DNA from: Poriferisodalis sp965231925 | GTDB taxonomy: Bacteria > Actinomycetota > Acidimicrobiia > Acidimicrobiales > Poriferisodalaceae | Direction: 5' to 3' | Length of the DNA: 64,000 nucleotides | NCBI GenBank assembly: GCA_965231925.1 | Contig: OZ246894.1 | Coordinates: 1 to 64,000, forward strand | In this document: positions 60,550 to 64,000 of the stretch, piece after piece | Position numbering within the stretch: the first letter of the stretch is position 1 | Layout: the number at the start of each line of letters is the position of its first letter | Made by a program: the position numbers and the translations under genes | Notes under the pieces: generated by a model | Database searches by the model: none | What the model saw: the letters and a program-made list of their open reading frames with translations, nothing else | What the model was told of the DNA's origin: nothing

Positions 60550-62309
60550 TGGCTGCGACCGCGGGGTCCGTTGGCGTTCAGCGGGAGTCCGAATCGGCTG
60601 TTGCGCAGCCTGAGGTGCTGCTGGCAGGCCGTGGCATCACCAAGCGTTTCGGCTCGGTCGTCGCCAATGACGACGTGTCGATTGAGCTGCGGCCCGGCCG
60701 GATCCTGGCGCTGCTCGGCGAGAACGGCGCCGGCAAGAGCACGCTCGTCAACGTGCTGTTCGGTCTGCACCGGCCCGATGCGGGCCAGGTCGTGATCGCC
60801 GACGAGGAGGTCGAGCTGCCGAGCCCGCACGACGCCATCGCCCGCGGCGTCGGCATGGTGCACCAGCACTTCCAACTGGTGCCGCCGATGAGCGTCGTGC
60901 GCAACATCGTGCTCGGCGCTGAGCCGCGCAAGCTCGGGATGATCGACGTCGCACAGGCGCGCCGCCGCGTGCTGGATCTGGCGGACCGGTTCGGTCTCGG
61001 GGTCAACCCTGACGCCGCGGTGGAAGACCTGCCCGTCGGCGCGCAGCAGCGGGTCGAGATTCTCAAGGCGCTGTACCGCGATGCCCGGGTGCTGATCGCT
61101 GACGAGCCGACCGCGGTGCTCACCCCGCAGGAGACCGACCATCTGCTCGATGTGCTGCGTGGGCTGACCGATCAGGGCGTCGGCATCGTGTTCATCACGC
61201 ACAAGCTGCGCGAGGTCATGGCAGCCGCCGATGACATCGTCGTGCTGCGCGAGGGCAGGGTCGTGGGCACCACCACGCCTGCGCAGACCAGCGAGGCGGC
61301 GCTGGCGGAGCTGATGGTCGGCCGCGCGGTCGACCTGCATGGCGACCGGTTCGAATCCAGCGCGACCGGCGTGGGGTCGGCACCCATCGCATTCGGCGCC
61401 GACGACCCGTCCGGCGACCCCACCGCCGAGGAGGCGGTAGTGGTCGCCGATGTTGCGGGAAGTGCCACCGCCGATCCGATGGAGCAGACCGCGAGCCGCC
61501 GCAATGGCGCAGATGCAGAACCCAAGACCGTCGAGCGACAGGTGGTGCTTGACATTGCGGGACTCTGCGCCGATGACGACCGGGGCCAGCGCGCCGTTGA
61601 CGAGCTGTCGCTGTCGGTGCGAGCCGGCGAGATCGTGGGCGTAGCCGGCGTGGAGGGCAATGGCCAACGCGAGCTGGTGGAGGCCATCACCGGCCTGCGT
61701 CATGCGACCGCTGGCAGCGTGTCGATCAGCGACCGGGATGCGTCGGGCGCCCGGCCGCGCCAGGTGACGGTTATCGGCGTGGGACACATTCCCGAGGACC
61801 GGGCCAAGCACGGTCTGATCGGCTCCTACTCGGTGGCCGACAACTCGGTGCTGAATCGCTACTTCCGTCGGCCATTCTCTGCGGGCGGCATGCTGCGCCG
61901 TGACCGCATCGATTCCCACGCCCGAGACGTGGTGGCCACTTTCGACGTGCGCACGCCCAGCGTGGAGCTGGCCGCCGACAGCCTGTCGGGAGGCAACAAG
62001 CAGAAGCTCATCGTGGGCCGCGAGTTCTCCGACGACATCGATCTGCTCATCGCTGCTCAGCCCACCCGCGGCATCGACATCGGCGCCATCGAATTCATCT
62101 GGCGCCGTATCCGCGAGCGGCGCGACGAGGGCACCGCCGTGCTGCTGGTGTCCGCCGAGCTGGACGAGGTGCTGGCGCTCAGCGACCGGGTTGCCGTGAT
62201 GTACGAGGGCCGCATCGTGGCCACAGTCGACCCTCGCACCGCCACCCGCGAAGAGATCGGCCTGCTGATGGCCGGCGCCACCCCCGCCGCTTCAGCGAGC
62301 CAGTTGTAA
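60546..62309 (+). CDS. ABC transporter ATPase with two ATP-binding domains, nucleoside type
   Basis: A 587-residue double ATPase. Domain 1 has Walker A LLGENGAGKSTLVNVLFG, a Q-loop segment MVHQHFQLVPPMSV and Walker B VLIADEPTAVLTPQE. Domain 2 (from about residue 335) has a relaxed Walker A GVAGVEGNGQREL, signature SLSGGNKQKLIVGREF and AQPTRGIDIG. This is the YufO/RbsA-like arrangement for sugar and nucleoside import. The linker between the domains is unusually long, about 75 residues rich in Ala, Asp and Glu. Overlaps the preceding permease gene by 4 bases. Confidence 0.92.
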   Translation: MMAATAGSVGVQRESESAVAQPEVLLAGRGITKRFGSVVANDDVSIELRPGRILALLGENGAGKSTLVNVLFGLHRPDAGQVVIADEEVELPSPHDAIARGVGMVHQHFQLVPPMSVVRNIVLGAEPRKLGMIDVAQARRRVLDLADRFGLGVNPDAAVEDLPVGAQQRVEILKALYRDARVLIADEPTAVLTPQETDHLLDVLRGLTDQGVGIVFITHKLREVMAAADDIVVLREGRVVGTTTPAQTSEAALAELMVGRAVDLHGDRFESSATGVGSAPIAFGADDPSGDPTAEEAVVVADVAGSATADPMEQTASRRNGADAEPKTVERQVVLDIAGLCADDDRGQRAVDELSLSVRAGEIVGVAGVEGNGQRELVEAITGLRHATAGSVSISDRDASGARPRQVTVIGVGHIPEDRAKHGLIGSYSVADNSVLNRYFRRPFSAGGMLRRDRIDSHARDVVATFDVRTPSVELAADSLSGGNKQKLIVGREFSDDIDLLIAAQPTRGIDIGAIEFIWRRIRERRDEGTAVLLVSAELDEVLALSDRVAVMYEGRIVATVDPRTATREEIGLLMAGATPAASASQL

Positions 62310-62555
62310 TAGTTCCTCGAGAGGTTGATCGTCGAAGTAGTTCGGGTGGGTGACTCGAATCGCCGCTTCAGAGTCGGCACCCAGGAGCACCACCTCGACG
62401 CGCGGCCGGTCCTCGTACTCGCGTTCAAGGTCACCGTACGCGTCGACGGCCCGCGCGCCGTTCGTGTACTCGTCCATCACGATTCTGCTGCGCGTGTCGT
62501 GGTCGTACGCGATCAGAAAATGGATGGTCCTGCCTCGGCGTCTGCTGGTGGCCAT
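62292..62555 (-). CDS. Small hypothetical protein, 87 residues
   Basis: Begins MATSRRRGRTIHFLIAYDHD; other segments are RIVMDEYTNGARAVDAYGDL and RVEVVLLGADSEAAIRVTHP. The pattern suggests a compact alpha/beta protein of unknown function. TAGCCT on the minus strand (62562-62567) is 6 bases before the ATG, the leaderless arrangement seen at other genes here, which supports the start. Its end overlaps that of the convergent ATPase gene by 18 bases. Confidence 0.65.
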   Translation of the reverse strand: MATSRRRGRTIHFLIAYDHDTRSRIVMDEYTNGARAVDAYGDLEREYEDRPRVEVVLLGADSEAAIRVTHPNYFDDQPLEELLQLAR

Positions 62556-62605
62556 GCAGGCAGGCTACGCATCTGACGTCGCATGGGGTCGGTACTGTCA
62601 CGGGG

Positions 62606-62988
62606 GTGCCGGAGGCAGGAGGGGTCACGCTGGCCGAGCAGGCTGCGAGAGGCTCAGCGCCTGGGCCCAGCGCCAAGCGGTCGATTCGCATGGCGATTCC
62701 TCGCCATCGCATGCCGAGGAAGATGCCGTCGCGCCGGCGCAGCCAGAAGCGCCGACCGGACCGACAGATCCCCTCCTGCGGGGGCTGTGGTCGAAATTGC
62801 CTTCGGAGGGCGCATATTCAGCGGCGGCACAAGAGCAGTGGCTTGAAATGGCGAAGCTCGCGCTACAGATGGTGTACGGCAGCGATGATGTGGCGACGCC
62901 GACAGCACCGGCTGCGGCCGCCCGACTCGAGACGGGCACAGGGAACGAAGGCGCACTGGCGGTCTTCGCCGAGCCGAAATCGGCGTAG
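62606..62988 (+). pseudogene. Small hypothetical gene, apparently frameshifted
   Basis: GTG 62606 stands 7 bases after TACTGT (62593-62598), a leaderless-type start, and begins a plausible protein (PEAGGVTLAEQAARGSAPG). That frame then degenerates into Arg-rich sequence, while another frame picks up protein-like sequence (AEEDAVAPAQPEAPTGP, LLRGLWSKLPSEGAYSAAAQ, WLEMAKLALQMVYG) ending at 62988. A single frameshift near 62680-62700 would join them into one protein of about 127 residues. It could be a sequencing error, a true mutation or recoding. Family unknown. Confidence 0.4.
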
Positions 62989-63076
62989 AGGAAGTCGGGG
63001 GGCGGCACCGGCACCGGTGTCGCCCCCCCTGGTCTGCCCCAAGACGCTTCGGTGAGAGGCCTACGAGGAGCTTACG

Positions 63077-63766
63077 TTGTCCACAATAACACGGCCTCAG
63101 CTGCATCCTTCAGTTGACAACTACATCTACGACGACCAAGCGATCGCAGCGCTTCGGATGTCGATATCGACGGAGCGCATGGCACCGTACCTGCGGATCG
63201 CGCGAGGCAGTCAGGCTCGGGCGCTTCGGCTCTACGTTCGAAATGTGGCGCTCGGCTCAGCGTTCCTTGGGCCGCTCCAAGCGCTTGAAGTCACACTACG
63301 AAACTCGGTTCATGCGCTTATGTCAGCCAGGCACGGGAGCAACTGGTATGACGCAGTCTGTCTCGAAGACCCGCAGCGGCGAGGCATCGATACGGCTCGA
63401 CGGCTGTTGCTTCGTGAGGGCAAGGCTGAGTCGCCGGGGCGAGTGGTTGCCGCTGCGAGCTTCGGTTTCTGGGTTGGCTTGTTCGCCAAGGCCTACGAGG
63501 AGTCGTTGTGGCGACCGTTGCTGCATCAAGCCTTTCAGCCAGTGCCAAGTCGCACCGTGGTTCATGAGCAACTCAACCGCCTTCGCACGCTCAGGAACCG
63601 CATTGCGCATCACGAGTCCATTCTTGGCCGGAAACTCTCTGATGATCATCAGCGGATCTTGGACATTCTCGAGACACTGTCCCCTGGGGTTTCACAGTGG
63701 GTCCGTCATCACAGCCGAGTGCCCGACACGCTGGCAGCACCGCTCTCGCAGTTGAATCACTTCTAG
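63077..63766 (+). CDS. Abi-family protein with HEPN-type RNase motif
   Basis: A 229-residue protein resembling the Abi_2 / AbiD-AbiF family of abortive phage infection proteins. The N-terminus has MSISTERMAPYLRIARGSQARA, the middle LQALEVTLRNSVHALMS and AAASFGFWVGLF, and the C-terminal RTLRNRIAHHESIL contains the R-x4-H HEPN signature of RNA-cleaving enzymes. It probably acts in phage defence by RNA cleavage; this is inferred from family. Start is TTG with GAGGAG 7 bases upstream. It is a single gene without a visible antitoxin. Confidence 0.72.
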   Translation: MSTITRPQLHPSVDNYIYDDQAIAALRMSISTERMAPYLRIARGSQARALRLYVRNVALGSAFLGPLQALEVTLRNSVHALMSARHGSNWYDAVCLEDPQRRGIDTARRLLLREGKAESPGRVVAAASFGFWVGLFAKAYEESLWRPLLHQAFQPVPSRTVVHEQLNRLRTLRNRIAHHESILGRKLSDDHQRILDILETLSPGVSQWVRHHSRVPDTLAAPLSQLNHF

Positions 63767-63811
63767 CGTTACCGACATGCCTGCTGGCACCGCGGTTTGG
63801 AGCGTTGCCGG

Positions 63812-64000
63812 TTAGACAACGCGGTCGCTGCCGCCGTCCTGGGGGATCTGGGCGCCGGTGGTGTGCGCGAATGCTGGGCCGCACATCTGGGCGATGAGGG
63901 CGCCGACGTCGGCTGATGACAGCTCGCGGCCGAGCAGGTTGCGCTTGCGGTACTGCTCGGAGGTCAGCCCGTAGGCGGCGGCGCGCTCGGCGATGAGCTC
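63812..64000 (-). CDS. Short-chain dehydrogenase/reductase, C-terminal fragment
   Basis: The last 62 residues of a gene that continues beyond the right edge. The end (LIAQMCGPAFAHTTGAQIPQ, then DGGSDRVV) has the SDR C-terminal pattern in which a Thr-Gly and a DGG turn close the Rossmann domain. The preceding ERAAAYGLTSEQYRKRNLLG fits the substrate-binding loop of some larger SDR or aldolase-SDR proteins. No function can be assigned. Confidence 0.6.
   Translation of the reverse strand, partial: ELIAERAAAYGLTSEQYRKRNLLGRELSSADVGALIAQMCGPAFAHTTGAQIPQDGGSDRVV

Overview
The window is about 64 kb of GC-rich DNA with many GTG and TTG starts, short gene spacing and actinobacterial gene content (ethylmalonyl-CoA enzymes, the tRNA-Ser / SRP RNA / dnaX / recR block, PAC2 protein, LarB-LarC). 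I infer an actinobacterium, possibly Acidimicrobiia; that assignment rests on gene content and style and not on a marker-gene comparison. Many genes lack a Shine-Dalgarno sequence and instead carry a TAnnnT hexamer 6-9 bases before the start codon, which suggests frequent leaderless transcription.

Layout. 1-0.9 kb: an AbiE toxin-antitoxin operon cut by the window edge. 1.1-3.3 kb: larB-larC of nickel-pincer cofactor synthesis. 3.4-4.8 kb: tRNA-Arg(ACG) and an FAD oxidoreductase. 5.2-11.9 kb: an orphan ABC solute-binding lipoprotein between two copies of a 79-bp repeat, a fused hydantoinase/5-oxoprolinase-type protein and an acyl-CoA dehydrogenase. 12-18.5 kb: a small minus-strand gene pair, a beta-propeller lipoprotein, a PAC2 protein, aroC, a VapBC pair and a TauE-like exporter. 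18.5-30.3 kb: four tandem, highly similar secreted GLUG-repeat proteins (one fused to Calx-beta repeats), each behind a conserved promoter block. 30.4-38.3 kb: PatB-type lyase, SURF1, a HipA-like kinase with a HipS/HIRAN partner, an S9 peptidase, xseAB. 38.4-46.2 kb: tRNA-Ser(CGA), the aerobic benzoyl-CoA (box) genes bcl-boxB-boxC, tadA, hipBA, tRNA-Ser(GGA) and the SRP RNA. 46.4-53 kb: dnaX, recR, thiolase, crotonyl-CoA carboxylase/reductase and methylmalonyl-CoA epimerase. 52.9-62.3 kb: a BMP-type nucleoside-binding lipoprotein and its two permeases and ATPase, separated by a type III restriction-modification system. 62.3-64 kb: small hypothetical genes, an Abi/HEPN gene and the end of an SDR gene.

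How the genes fit together. Benzoate would be activated by the ligase, epoxidised by BoxB and ring-opened by BoxC, giving CoA esters that feed beta-oxidation; thiolase, Ccr and the epimerase fit assimilation of acetyl-CoA and propionyl-CoA through ethylmalonyl/methylmalonyl-CoA. Defence and toxin loci are dense: AbiE, VapBC, HipT/HIRAN, HipBA, type III R-M and Abi-HEPN. The most unusual part is the 12-kb GLUG array, whose members share promoter, signal peptide and C-terminal modules while differing in one short loop. The HipT/HIRAN pair and the R-M system inside a nucleoside transporter operon come next.
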